Origin: Eisenbergiella tayi
GTDB taxonomy: Bacteria; Bacillota; Clostridia; Lachnospirales; Lachnospiraceae
Length of the DNA stretch: 64,000 nucleotides
Direction: 5' to 3'
NCBI RefSeq assembly: GCF_001881565.1
Contig: NZ_MPDJ01000004.1
Span: forward strand, 474,272-538,271
The notes under the pieces are model-generated. The model was given only the letters and a program-made list of their open reading frames with translations. It had not been told where the DNA came from and ran no database searches. The translations under genes and the position numbers were made by a program. Of the stretch, positions 8,476 to 17,047 are shown in pieces. Positions within the stretch are counted from its first letter, which is position 1. Each line of letters opens with the position of its first letter.

Positions 8476-9969
8476 TTATAATTTCAGGAAATCCCTCACC
8501 ACATCCTTCATCCCGTCTTTCTCACAAATCGCGGTATGCCTTACCGGAGCAGACCTGATCTCTTCAACCGCTTCAGGAACTTCTACGTTAGCCAGCTTTG
8601 ATAACTCATCAACCAATTCAAAATCTCCCCATGCCGCATCGCCGTATTTAGGATCAACCGCCTGCATAACACTTCTGGCAAACTTAAACGGACTGGCTGT
8701 GGATGCAATCACCGTCAGTGTGTCTTTGTCTCCCGTAGAAGCCTTATATTTGTCATAAACAGCGGATGCAACCGCCGTATGAGTATCAATCACATATCCC
8801 GTATCTTCGTACAAAGCTTTTATCTTACTGAATGCTTCCTCTTCCTTCGCAAAATTGCCATAGAAATCATCCAGCTTTTCCTTCATCTCCGAAGTGATCT
8901 CATATTTTCCTTCTCCGCTGAGAGCCTTCATGAGGGCTTCTGTTTTCATCGGATCATCCCCTGCTATCCTATAGATAAGACGCTCCAGATTACTGGAAAT
9001 CAGGATGTCCATGGAAGGGGAGCTGGTGAGAACAAAGTCACGGTTACGATCATATTCTCCGGTGGAAAAGAAATCATAAAGCACCTTATTTTCATTGGAT
9101 GCACATATCAGTTTATTAATGGGAAGACCCATATTCTTCGCATAGAAGGCTGCAAGGATATTCCCGAAATTACCAGTGGGCACCGCAGCATTAATCTTCT
9201 CGCCCGCCGCAATCTTGCCCTCTGCCAGCAGCTGTGCATATGCGTATACATAATAAACAATCTGAGGTACCAGACGTCCGATGTTGATGGAATTGGCGGA
9301 AGAGAACTGATATCCCTTATCTGCCATCTCCTTTTCCAGATCCTTATCGGAAAAAAGCTTTTTCACGCCTGTCTGGGCATCATCAAAATTGCCATGAATG
9401 CCTACAACAAGGGTATTATCCCCTTTCTGGGTGACCATCTGTTTTTCCTGAATCGGGCTCACTCCGTTCTTCGGGTAAAAAACAATGATCTTCGTTCCCG
9501 GCACATCTGCGAAACCGGCCAGGGCCGCCTTTCCGGTATCTCCGGAGGTAGCTGTCAAAACAACGATATCCTTATCCGCGTGGTTTTTCTTTGCCGATGT
9601 AATCATAAGATGAGGCAGGATGGACAGCGCCATATCTTTAAAGGCAATGGTCTTTCCATGGAAAAGTTCCAGATAATAAGCCCCTCCTGCTTCTGCCAGA
9701 GGTGCGATCACTTCCGTATCAAACTTGCTGTCATACGCATTGGCGATACAGTTCTTCAGCTCTTCCTCCGTAAAATCGGTCAGAAACAGCTTCATAACCT
9801 CATAGGCCACTTCCTGATAGGTCATGGTACTTAATTCCTGCAGCGTTTTATCCAACGCAGGGATTTTTTCCGGTACAAAAAGGCCTCCGTCCTCGGAAAG
9901 TCCTTTCAGAATCGCCTGGGAAGCGCTTGCTACAGCATTACTTCTGGTACTTCTGTATAAGATCTCCAT
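8476..9969 (-). CDS. thrC: Threonine synthase
   Basis: This 497-residue PLP enzyme converts O-phosphohomoserine to threonine. The N-terminus 'MEILYRSTRS' and 'LSEDGGLFVPE' are characteristic. The PLP lysine is K111 in 'GKTIAFKDMALS', followed by a phosphate-binding 'LTATSGDTGKAAL' loop. Length matches the longer, yeast/E. coli-like class. It is preceded by a 150-base leader with a strong promoter and several hairpins, which suggests attenuation-like or RNA-level control. No other thr genes are adjacent. Confidence 0.95.
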   Translation of the reverse strand: MEILYRSTRSNAVASASQAILKGLSEDGGLFVPEKIPALDKTLQELSTMTYQEVAYEVMKLFLTDFTEEELKNCIANAYDSKFDTEVIAPLAEAGGAYYLELFHGKTIAFKDMALSILPHLMITSAKKNHADKDIVVLTATSGDTGKAALAGFADVPGTKIIVFYPKNGVSPIQEKQMVTQKGDNTLVVGIHGNFDDAQTGVKKLFSDKDLEKEMADKGYQFSSANSINIGRLVPQIVYYVYAYAQLLAEGKIAAGEKINAAVPTGNFGNILAAFYAKNMGLPINKLICASNENKVLYDFFSTGEYDRNRDFVLTSSPSMDILISSNLERLIYRIAGDDPMKTEALMKALSGEGKYEITSEMKEKLDDFYGNFAKEEEAFSKIKALYEDTGYVIDTHTAVASAVYDKYKASTGDKDTLTVIASTASPFKFARSVMQAVDPKYGDAAWGDFELVDELSKLANVEVPEAVEEIRSAPVRHTAICEKDGMKDVVRDFLKL

Positions 9970-10120
9970 TTCACAATCTCCTCACCGCCTGCCTGGCAGG
10001 CTTAATTTCTCCTATGATTTCCATCCGGTAAACCGGACACTTCAAAACCGGGCTTTGCCGGATTCCGTGGGACATGAAAAGGACTCATAAAGCGCGGCAT
10101 CCGTTGTTTTCACCCGTCAG
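9970..10120 (-). promoter_or_regulatory. Structured thrC leader, mechanism unknown
   Basis: The transcribed 5' region of thrC is about 150 bases long and contains several inverted repeats on the minus strand: TCCGG-TTTA-CCGGA, an overlapping CCGGCAAAGCCCGG segment, and a perfect CCTGCC-A-GGCAGG hairpin just before the start region. It does not contain a T-box sequence or any riboswitch core I recognise, and I see no obvious leader peptide rich in Thr/Ile codons. It may control thrC expression, but this is inferred only from length and hairpin content. Confidence 0.35.
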
Positions 10121-10126
10121 TTCATC

Positions 10127-10155
10127 AGTATAGCATACATTCTTTCTTGATGCAA
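10127..10155 (-). promoter_or_regulatory. thrC promoter
   Basis: On the minus strand TTGCAT (10155-10150) and TATACT (10132-10127) are spaced by 17 bases, giving a transcription start near 10120. Confidence 0.65.
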
Positions 10156-10285
10156 TCCGTTTCTGACACACTTTTGTTTTTCCTGCAAGGACAATGCTGG
10201 CAAACTTCTTGTTCCCTGCTGCTATCCTTCACTAATTTCCCAACTATTAACTTTTTCCGGCAGCATGTTTTTCGGTATCCTTCAC

Positions 10286-13168
10286 TCATATATCACACAA
10301 CATAATATCCGGCAGAGAATCAACTCCCGCCAGCTTCAGACAGGCATATCCGATACCGGCCATTCCATTCATCATTCCCTTTGCATATTTTTCCTGAGGC
10401 ATGATATGACTGTGCTCCAATTCATCCAAAGTTGCCATAACAAGAAGATCCTTAATATATTTCAATCCACTGCTGCTGTTATATTCCATAAATTTATCCA
10501 AAAGGAGCAGCATTCCCAGATTCCCATGGCAAAGACACATACCTTTTCTCATCTGCAAAGAAAGGAAACAGCTCTCCGCCCGCGATAAATCCTGCTTAAG
10601 ACGCTGTTCCAGTTCCACTCCTGCATATGGAAGACATGCGAGTCTTGACGCCGTAATGCCTCCAAAACCATGGCACCAGGCGCAGGCCTGATATCTTTCA
10701 TCACCTTCCTGCCGCAAATCAGCCCAGTTATGATACTCTTCACTATACAAGCTGTCCTCATATTCCAAACAGCCTATAATCAAGTCATCATATTTGTCAG
10801 TGTTTAATAAATAGGATAGCTTTATCAAACCCGGAATCATTCCGCTGTTTCCATGGGACATACCTGCCAATACCGCCTGAGAAGCTTTATTTATCCATCC
10901 AAATCCTGTACCCTGACTGACAGCATGCGCCGCCACAATATCCCCTGCCTTTTCCGCTTCTTTCAAATACTGAATATCCTGAGTGAAAGAATACATCCCG
11001 CATAATACCAGAATAGCCCCTGCGTTACCATAAACCAAATCAAAAACAGTATCCTTAACCAACAATTCTATCAACAGTACTGCATGCTTCCTGGCATATT
11101 CCAGAAAAATATCGTCCTCTGTCATTCGGTAAAGAAGCTGATAGGAATAGCACAACGAAGCTTCTCCGCAAAAAATTCCCGTATTTTCTGACAATAGCCT
11201 TCTTCTGTCCCTCAAACAGCTATCAGTATATTGGAACATTGTATTTTTTACAGCATCGCAGAGTGCCTTCAGTTTTCCGGATACACGATTTATACTATAA
11301 AGAAAAACAGCAATACCGGACATTCCATTATAAAAATACATGTCTCCATCCACTATATGAATTCTTTCCTCTTTCACACCTGCCAATAATGGTTCTATCC
11401 AACTGACAGTCTGCCTGTCCTTATCCCATAATGCTTCCTTTTCTATCTGCGCCGCAATCTCCATTGCCTTGTGTAAAAAAAATTGTTTTTGTTTTTCGGG
11501 ATCTTGTTTTTTATCTACCTTCTTTACAGGAAAATGACTATTTACAAACTCTTCTTTTCCGTATCCGGATAATTCTATCACCATACGGATAATCTGCTCT
11601 TGTCTGCTGCAATCCAATCTTCCCGCTTTTTCCATTCTAAAACGGAAACAATCTGTAAGTGATAGGGAAAAGTATTCATCAATTTCTTCTTTGCGGGATG
11701 TAAAAAGAGAATGACTGTTCATTTCTGTAAAATAATAAGGAATATCACCTTCTTCCAAATCTCTTATTCCATATTCCACAGCCTGCTTTTCTTTTAGGGA
11801 GAGTCCATTTTTGTCTTCATAAACATGTTCAAGCAGTTCCCTTCTTTTTTCGGCACTTTGTAATACCATAGGATGACCACTGCCTGACAAAAGCATAGTA
11901 TATCTCTGTGTATTTTCCAGAAGTACCCTGATCCTGCATTCCAGGCTTTCCTTTACAAATAAAGCTGTAAAATTACTCTTATTTTCCATAATAAAATTGT
12001 ATGCTTTTCGAAAGCCATCACTGATATCCGTCTCATATGCAGCCGCAGATATCCTGCTGCCATTCAGCATTACCTGATTATCAGCGACAGGCATTTCCGG
12101 ATAATCATAAGCTATTTTCATATCCGAAGTCTTATCGTTAATAACTCGTGCAACTTTAATTGATGCTTTTTGCCCCTCCCCGCCATTCAGTATATTTACT
12201 TTTGTGCTTCTTGACGGATCAGGCAGGATTCCGCTGAACAGGACTGAATACCCTTCCTTTGTACCATCTTTCCCTCCCGCCTGAGTACAAAACACCTCTA
12301 CATCTACCGGTACCGGATATTCCCCATGCGCAATAAGATTTTCATAATGAAGATCTCCTGTACCCAGGAAATAACTCAGGCATATACTTACACCCAATCG
12401 TTGGAAATAACGATTAATCTGCTCCGGTTCCATGCAGCTTTCCGCTTCTACATATTCGACCCAGCCATAATTCTCACGCAGCACACATCCATAGGAATAT
12501 TCATTCATACCTATTCCTTTATATAGATGATTCAGCAAGACAAGAAAAGCCTTTTCGGTCTGAACAGGCCGGGGTTTATATAAAAATTTCTGCCCTTTAT
12601 CTGTTTCTATTTTTAACACACACTGACCTTCACAATGAAAATCAGAACCCACACTGGAAACAGACACTATGTTTCCCAAAGGTCCGCCTCCAATTATGTT
12701 TTTCTCTATTTCCGTTCTGTCTGCATTCAGACGCTTCCACATATCACTTAAAAATTTCGCAGATTGACTAATAGTCCTTGTGATATTTTGTTTCAACAAT
12801 GGATATACCTGAAAAAGTTCTTCTCTCATCTCCTGTTTTACAAGAAACTGTTTCTGAAAGTATTCATACTCTTCACCGCTATTATTGCCTTTAAGCCGTC
12901 CAGCCGCCTTATACATGCTCATCTCTACAATTAAAGCTCTTACACATACCGCATGGAGACGTGAAAGAATGAGTTCCGGAATACCATTGCAGAACATATC
13001 AGGATTATAGATTGAACCCAGTTCTTCAATGAATTTTTTCTTTGTTTCTGCAAGGAAGTGGAGATAGAAAGCACCAAAAGTATATTTTTGAACAATTGAA
13101 AATTCTCTATTACTTAAAATATCAATATCAGTATATCCTAATAATAATTTTTTACCTTCATCTATCAT
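10286..13168 (-). CDS. Class II lanthipeptide synthetase (LanM)
   Basis: This 960-residue bifunctional enzyme dehydrates Ser/Thr and forms lanthionine bridges in a precursor peptide. The N-terminal kinase-like dehydratase half (about 1-560) shows 'LYKPR' (K198), 'GTGDLHYEN' (269-277, D272/H274/N277) and 'VDVE' (D289). The C-terminal LanC cyclase half carries the zinc ligands C832 in 'WCHGFGG' and C880/H881 in 'CLCHGNLG', plus a 'GMSHGNSGM' repeat motif. All key residues are present and the length is normal for LanM (900-1100). The gene follows the precursor gene and an intervening terminator, which should make synthetase less abundant than precursor. The start ATG at 13168 has only a weak GGAAAT site. 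The gene is AT-richer than thrC next door, consistent with transfer. Confidence 0.95.
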   Translation of the reverse strand: MIDEGKKLLLGYTDIDILSNREFSIVQKYTFGAFYLHFLAETKKKFIEELGSIYNPDMFCNGIPELILSRLHAVCVRALIVEMSMYKAAGRLKGNNSGEEYEYFQKQFLVKQEMREELFQVYPLLKQNITRTISQSAKFLSDMWKRLNADRTEIEKNIIGGGPLGNIVSVSSVGSDFHCEGQCVLKIETDKGQKFLYKPRPVQTEKAFLVLLNHLYKGIGMNEYSYGCVLRENYGWVEYVEAESCMEPEQINRYFQRLGVSICLSYFLGTGDLHYENLIAHGEYPVPVDVEVFCTQAGGKDGTKEGYSVLFSGILPDPSRSTKVNILNGGEGQKASIKVARVINDKTSDMKIAYDYPEMPVADNQVMLNGSRISAAAYETDISDGFRKAYNFIMENKSNFTALFVKESLECRIRVLLENTQRYTMLLSGSGHPMVLQSAEKRRELLEHVYEDKNGLSLKEKQAVEYGIRDLEEGDIPYYFTEMNSHSLFTSRKEEIDEYFSLSLTDCFRFRMEKAGRLDCSRQEQIIRMVIELSGYGKEEFVNSHFPVKKVDKKQDPEKQKQFFLHKAMEIAAQIEKEALWDKDRQTVSWIEPLLAGVKEERIHIVDGDMYFYNGMSGIAVFLYSINRVSGKLKALCDAVKNTMFQYTDSCLRDRRRLLSENTGIFCGEASLCYSYQLLYRMTEDDIFLEYARKHAVLLIELLVKDTVFDLVYGNAGAILVLCGMYSFTQDIQYLKEAEKAGDIVAAHAVSQGTGFGWINKASQAVLAGMSHGNSGMIPGLIKLSYLLNTDKYDDLIIGCLEYEDSLYSEEYHNWADLRQEGDERYQACAWCHGFGGITASRLACLPYAGVELEQRLKQDLSRAESCFLSLQMRKGMCLCHGNLGMLLLLDKFMEYNSSSGLKYIKDLLVMATLDELEHSHIMPQEKYAKGMMNGMAGIGYACLKLAGVDSLPDIMLCDI

Positions 13169-13218
13169 ATCATGTATTTCCTAACTATCTATATTCATTT
13201 TAGTTATCTATAAAACAG

Positions 13219-13252
13219 AAAAAAGGCAAGATGTCTAATTAAGCATCTTGCC
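13219..13252 (-). terminator. Partial terminator between precursor and LanM
   Basis: On the minus strand GGCAAGATG (13252-13244) pairs with CATCTTGCC (13233-13225), followed by TTTTTT. Its position after the precursor stop and before lanM suggests an attenuator that sets a high precursor-to-enzyme ratio, a usual arrangement in lanthipeptide operons. A near-identical hairpin follows the decayed precursor at 15626-15653. Confidence 0.8.
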
Positions 13253-13260
13253 TTTTAACC

Positions 13261-13404
13261 TTAACAGCAGAAAATTGAAAGAAAAGGAGTGGACTCTGTA
13301 TTTGCAGGTATTTGATTAGAATTCATCATTTCTTTTCCTGATTCTTCCACTTCAAACAATACATTTCCTGCATTTTCCATAAACTGTTCTCTTTCGTTAC
13401 CCAT
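13261..13404 (-). CDS. Class II lanthipeptide precursor peptide (LanA)
   Basis: This 47-codon gene begins MGNEREQFMENAG and ends in the core-like segment TESTPFLSIFCC. I chose the ATG at 13404 because AAAGGAGG lies 9 bases upstream; an in-frame ATG at 13413 touches the Shine-Dalgarno sequence and would add MKP. The first part is acidic (a FEVEESGKE-like leader) and the C-terminus holds four Ser/Thr and two terminal Cys, enough for two overlapping rings. A terminal Cys-Cys resembles the lacticin 481 group. Unusually, there is no Gly-Gly or Gly-Ala cleavage site. The gene starts 16 bases after the kinase stop codon and precedes lanM. Precursor identity is inferred from position, size and composition. 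Confidence 0.8.
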   Translation of the reverse strand: MGNEREQFMENAGNVLFEVEESGKEMMNSNQIPANTESTPFLSIFCC

Positions 13405-13419
13405 TGGTTTCATCCTCCT

Positions 13420-14730
13420 TTAATTAAATAGTGATATATAAATATAAAATATATCCGCTTCCCAATTGTACTCAAATATGCCATTATACTTATTTACTGC
13501 AGTTTTAACACTTTCCATCCCAATCCCATGAAGTATTTTATTCTTTTTAGTACTTTCCAATTTATCTTTTGAAATTTTAATTTCACCATTATAAATATTA
13601 GTAACATTAATAATAGTAGAACAATCATTTTGACTAATGGACATCTCTATCCATTTTTCATCATTCTGTACTTTTATACACGCTTCAATTGCATTATCCA
13701 ATACATTGGCCAGAATTGCACACCAATCTATATCCTGAATTATACCTTCTTTTATATCATGTGCATTGATAATAAATTTAATATTATTGTTATGGGCTTT
13801 TTCTATCTTATCATTTAGGATAATATCCACTATACGGTTACCCGTATATTTTTTATGTTCCAATTCTAAAATAGGTGCATTTACTTTCTTAATATATTCT
13901 TCTGCCCTATCTAAATTTCTATCTGCTATTAACAATGATAGTACTGATAAATGATTTTTCATATCATGAAAAATTCTATCTCTTTTCTGATATAATAATA
14001 ACATTTCATGATAATTTTTTTCTAACATTTCATTTTGACTATTCATTAACTGCATTTCATTTTTCTTTTCTATATACATTATATAGACTATTACAATAAT
14101 AAATGTTAATACCAAAATTATAGGAAATAGAGCAAAGTAAACATATATCTTTCCTTCTTCCCTGTATGCGGGAATAAATACTTTTTCACAACTAAATAAT
14201 CCTAAATATTCTAAAACTGCAAACCCTATTAAGAGCATTCTATAGTTAAAACATAGATTATTAACATGTATTTTATATTTTCTTAAAATGAATAACACTA
14301 TCAATAGGAAACATCTAGTAATACCTAAAATAATAATACGTTCTAAATTTATATGAAATTGGATATAGTCTACAAAATCTATTGAATCTAGTAAAGCCTG
14401 TCCAATATAACCCAAAAAAATATCAGAAAAATAAATAGATTCAAAATATAATGTCGAAACCAACAGACACCTTGTAAATGTAATATTATAAAAAAATTTA
14501 CCAATGCATACTGCTAAGAAAATGCACAAAAACATAAAGTAACGGGAATACATTCCGCCAACTTCTCTTTGAAAAATCGTCAAACCACAAAATAGTATAA
14601 GTGTAATAATAAAACCTATACGTTCCCATAATTTATTGCGTTTTTGCTCGTAGAAAAGATTAAATATATAATACAGCCCACATACCTCAACAGCACAAAG
14701 CACCCCTTGCGCTATTCTTAGCCAATTCAC
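13420..14730 (-). CDS. AgrC-like sensor histidine kinase (GHKL), intact copy
   Basis: This 436-residue membrane kinase has six to seven hydrophobic segments over residues 1-220 and then a HPK10/AgrC-type kinase region. The H-box is 'FHDMKNHL' with phosphoacceptor H255, the N-box is 'ILANVLDNAIEA' with N346, and the G-box is 'HGIGMESV' (401-408). AgrC-type kinases sense small peptides at the cell surface and phosphorylate a LytTR regulator. It starts with GTG, overlapping the regulator stop (GTGA), so the two are translationally coupled. The lanthipeptide precursor follows immediately, making the modified peptide a plausible ligand, though that is inference. The gene is strongly AT-rich. Confidence 0.92.
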   Translation of the reverse strand: MNWLRIAQGVLCAVEVCGLYYIFNLFYEQKRNKLWERIGFIITLILFCGLTIFQREVGGMYSRYFMFLCIFLAVCIGKFFYNITFTRCLLVSTLYFESIYFSDIFLGYIGQALLDSIDFVDYIQFHINLERIIILGITRCFLLIVLFILRKYKIHVNNLCFNYRMLLIGFAVLEYLGLFSCEKVFIPAYREEGKIYVYFALFPIILVLTFIIVIVYIMYIEKKNEMQLMNSQNEMLEKNYHEMLLLYQKRDRIFHDMKNHLSVLSLLIADRNLDRAEEYIKKVNAPILELEHKKYTGNRIVDIILNDKIEKAHNNNIKFIINAHDIKEGIIQDIDWCAILANVLDNAIEACIKVQNDEKWIEMSISQNDCSTIINVTNIYNGEIKISKDKLESTKKNKILHGIGMESVKTAVNKYNGIFEYNWEADIFYIYISLFN

Positions 14731-15443
14731 ATTCTATCCCTCCAATAACCATGGATAGTTTCCTTCACTTCCCTGATATGTGTCCTGCCAACCTGGAACT
14801 TCTTTCCGTTTCTGAGCGTAATTTCTTTGTTCTCAAGCTTAATAATATGTTCGATATTTACGATGTAACCTCTTTCAATACAAATAAACTCTTCCGAATC
14901 CAGCTGCAGGAAAACCTCCTGCAAAGTCTTTCGTACCGGGACTTCCCTGTCCTTAAGTACAAAGACAGCGTTCTTATTATTTTTATAAACGTAAATAATC
15001 TCTTTATATTCTATCCTCTCAAAGCGAGAATTAGTTTCAACAAAATAATATTTTTCATTCTTTTCCTGCATTTCACCAAAAATCCCCAGAAGAGTCGCCT
15101 CAAGCTTCTCTTCCAGGAGATTCTTTGGGATATAGGAAAAAGCTTTTACTTCATATCCTTCCACGGCATATTGTAGATATGAAGTAATGAAAACCAGATA
15201 GGTTGCCTGCGCAGATGCCCGGATCTTTTTTGCAAGATCCAGTCCGTTCATTTGTGGCATTTCTATGTCCAGAAAACAGATATCGTAATGAAATCCTTCT
15301 TCCAGATCAAAGTAAAAAACCTCCGGGTTAGGGAAAAGTCTGACCTCGCACAAAACATTTCTGCCATCAAAGAACGTATGCACTTTTTTACGCAGGAGCA
15401 GAAGGAAGTCGGTATTGTCGTCGACCAAAGCAATTTTAAGCAA
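14727..15443 (-). CDS. AgrA-like LytTR response regulator, copy 1
   Basis: This 238-residue regulator has a receiver domain (1-120) with acidic pocket D8/D9 and phosphoacceptor D59 in 'CFLDIEMPQMNG', then a LytTR DNA-binding domain (about 140-235) with 'CIERGYIVN' and 'GRTHIREVK'. It starts with TTG behind a strong GGGAGGGAG site; no ATG fits. It differs from the second copy (17044-17760) at only about 17-18 residues, so the duplication is recent or the regulators are kept alike. LytTR proteins bind pairs of 9-bp direct repeats; such a pair lies just upstream of this gene (15512-15542), indicating autoregulation of the whole operon including precursor and synthetase. Confidence 0.93.
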   Translation of the reverse strand: MLKIALVDDNTDFLLLLRKKVHTFFDGRNVLCEVRLFPNPEVFYFDLEEGFHYDICFLDIEMPQMNGLDLAKKIRASAQATYLVFITSYLQYAVEGYEVKAFSYIPKNLLEEKLEATLLGIFGEMQEKNEKYYFVETNSRFERIEYKEIIYVYKNNKNAVFVLKDREVPVRKTLQEVFLQLDSEEFICIERGYIVNIEHIIKLENKEITLRNGKKFQVGRTHIREVKETIHGYWRDRM

Positions 15444-15511
15444 TACTTACTCCCTCCCATCTGCTTTTCGTCCCAATCATATCAGCTAAAAAGGAAATTT
15501 TATCCATTTGT

Positions 15512-15542
15512 CCTTCAACTGCACGTTTTTGACCTCAAACGG
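15512..15542 (-). promoter_or_regulatory. LytTR/AgrA-type direct repeats upstream of regulator 1
   Basis: Reading the minus strand, CCGTTTGAGG (15542-15533) and CAGTTGAAGG (15521-15512) are direct repeats whose starts are 21 bases apart, two helical turns. This fits the AgrA-family pattern of two nine-base GTT-containing boxes separated by 12 bases. The block is conserved upstream of regulator 2 as well. A TATGAT -10 candidate follows without a good -35, as expected for an activated promoter. Confidence 0.75.
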
Positions 15543-15599
15543 CACTTTTTTATTATAATATAAATAAAGCAATAAGAAAATATATAAATTAAATTCTTT

Positions 15600-15712
15600 C
15601 TTTTCCTTTTCAAATAATATAAAAAGACAAGATGTGTAACGGAGCATCTTGCCTTTCACCTTTTCTGAGACAGCAGAAAAACACCGCCGTCTTTACATTA
15701 AATTAAAATTTA
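15600..15712 (-). pseudogene. Decayed second lanthipeptide precursor and its terminator
   Basis: After the second kinase gene, where copy 1 has its precursor, only a remnant survives. The minus strand reads KTAVFFCC in frame (TGC TGT at 15675-15670), matching the PFLSIFCC end of the live precursor. The stop codon has become CTC, there is no start codon or ribosome binding site, and the leader part is missing; an upstream TAA closes the frame. The downstream hairpin GGCAAGATG / CATCTTGTC with a T run (15653-15621) is the homologue of the live precursor's terminator. The assignment is by alignment to 13225-13290. Confidence 0.75.
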
Positions 15713-15733
15713 AAATATGTCCAGTTATTATAA

Positions 15734-17047
15734 CTAATAAAACAGTGACATATTAATCGTAAAGATCCCATCCTTCCAGACATAATCAAAGATTCCATCA
15801 TATTTTTCCACGGCCCTGCAGACACTTTTCATTTTATTATCATCCAAATCACTTTCCATACCTTTATTACCCGGTAATTTATCATTACGGATACTGTTCT
15901 TATTCTCATAAGTATAGGAAAGCTCTATAAAGGTGGTGCAGTCATTCTGCATGATACAAAGATCAATCAATCTCTTTTTTTCTTTTACCCTGCAGCAGGC
16001 TTCGATTGCGCCATCCAATATGTTTGCCAGTATTGCGCACCAGTCTATATCCTGTATTTTATTCTTTTTAATTTCTTTGGTCTTAATATTTAAACTGATA
16101 TCAGAAGCCTTTGCCTTTTCAGCCTTATCATTTAATATGGTGTCTACTATAGCATTGCCTGTAAAGTCCTTGTGTTCCATTTCCATAATAGGTTCATTTA
16201 ATTTATCTATATATTCTTCAATTTTATTTAAGTCCTGCTCAGCAATCAGCGTAGAAAGCGATGACAAATCAGATTTCATATTCCGAAAGATCCTGTCGCG
16301 ATTGTGATACAGCATAATCATTTCATGATAATTTTTTTCCAGCATTTTATTCTGGCTGTTTACCAGCCGGATTTCGTTCTTTCTCTCTATAAATATTATG
16401 TAAAGAATTATAACTATAAGAGTTAACGTAATAATCAGGGGATACAGGGCGAAATAAATATATATCTTTTCATGAAAACCAAAGGCAGGTATAAAAACCT
16501 GATCGCAAAAAAACAGGCCGAAGTATTCCAATACGGCATATCCGGCAAAAATCAGTATATATTTGGAAAAAATTCTTTGGACAAGCAGCCTGTATTTCAT
16601 AAGCAGATAAACACTCACACCAAGGAATATTCTGCTTACCGCCATAAGAAGAATTCGCTTAATGCTTATCTCATATTGTATATATTCGAAAAAATCGTTA
16701 CGGCTGTATAAGGCCTGTCCGATAAAACTCAGAAAAATATCAGAAAAACAGATAGACTCAAAATACAAAGCTGAAATGAGAACAGCTTTTGCCAAAGATA
16801 TGTCAACACAGAATTTTGTAAGGAACGCAGAAAGCACAATGCATACGAGCATAAAATATCTCGAATACATCGACACCTGATCCTTTTGATAAATTATAAG
16901 TCCGCATAAAACAGCCCCGGATATCATCCACAAAATCTTACTGAAGCTGCTATCCCATCTTCTTTCAAAGAAAAGCTGAATCAGAAAATACAGTCCGCAT
17001 ACCTCAACAGCACAAAGCAGTCCCTGTGCTATTCTTAGCCCGATCAC
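15734..17047 (-). CDS. AgrC-like kinase paralogue with lost catalytic motifs
   Basis: This 437-residue protein aligns without gaps to the intact kinase over about residues 1-390 and keeps the same multi-pass sensor. All three catalytic boxes are damaged. The phosphoacceptor H255 is R255 ('FRNMKSDL' for 'FHDMKNHL'), the N-box Asn346 is Gly ('ILDGAIEA' for 'VLDNAIEA'), and the G-box 'HGIGMESV' is replaced by 'LDDNKMKSV'. The frame is nonetheless open from a GTG start (overlapping the regulator stop) to the normal end. It is either a pseudokinase with a retained sensing or inhibitory role, or a gene decaying before any frameshift. The cognate precursor next to it is already broken. Confidence 0.88.
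   Translation of the reverse strand: MIGLRIAQGLLCAVEVCGLYFLIQLFFERRWDSSFSKILWMISGAVLCGLIIYQKDQVSMYSRYFMLVCIVLSAFLTKFCVDISLAKAVLISALYFESICFSDIFLSFIGQALYSRNDFFEYIQYEISIKRILLMAVSRIFLGVSVYLLMKYRLLVQRIFSKYILIFAGYAVLEYFGLFFCDQVFIPAFGFHEKIYIYFALYPLIITLTLIVIILYIIFIERKNEIRLVNSQNKMLEKNYHEMIMLYHNRDRIFRNMKSDLSSLSTLIAEQDLNKIEEYIDKLNEPIMEMEHKDFTGNAIVDTILNDKAEKAKASDISLNIKTKEIKKNKIQDIDWCAILANILDGAIEACCRVKEKKRLIDLCIMQNDCTTFIELSYTYENKNSIRNDKLPGNKGMESDLDDNKMKSVCRAVEKYDGIFDYVWKDGIFTINMSLFY

Noticed and set aside
9970..10120. Cyclic di-GMP, FMN or T-box riboswitch before thrC
   Set aside because: The conserved cores of these classes are not present.
13261..13413. AgrD-type autoinducer precursor instead of a lanthipeptide
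   Set aside because: No AgrB-like peptidase gene is present and LanM follows directly; the CC end and Ser/Thr residues fit lanthionine formation.
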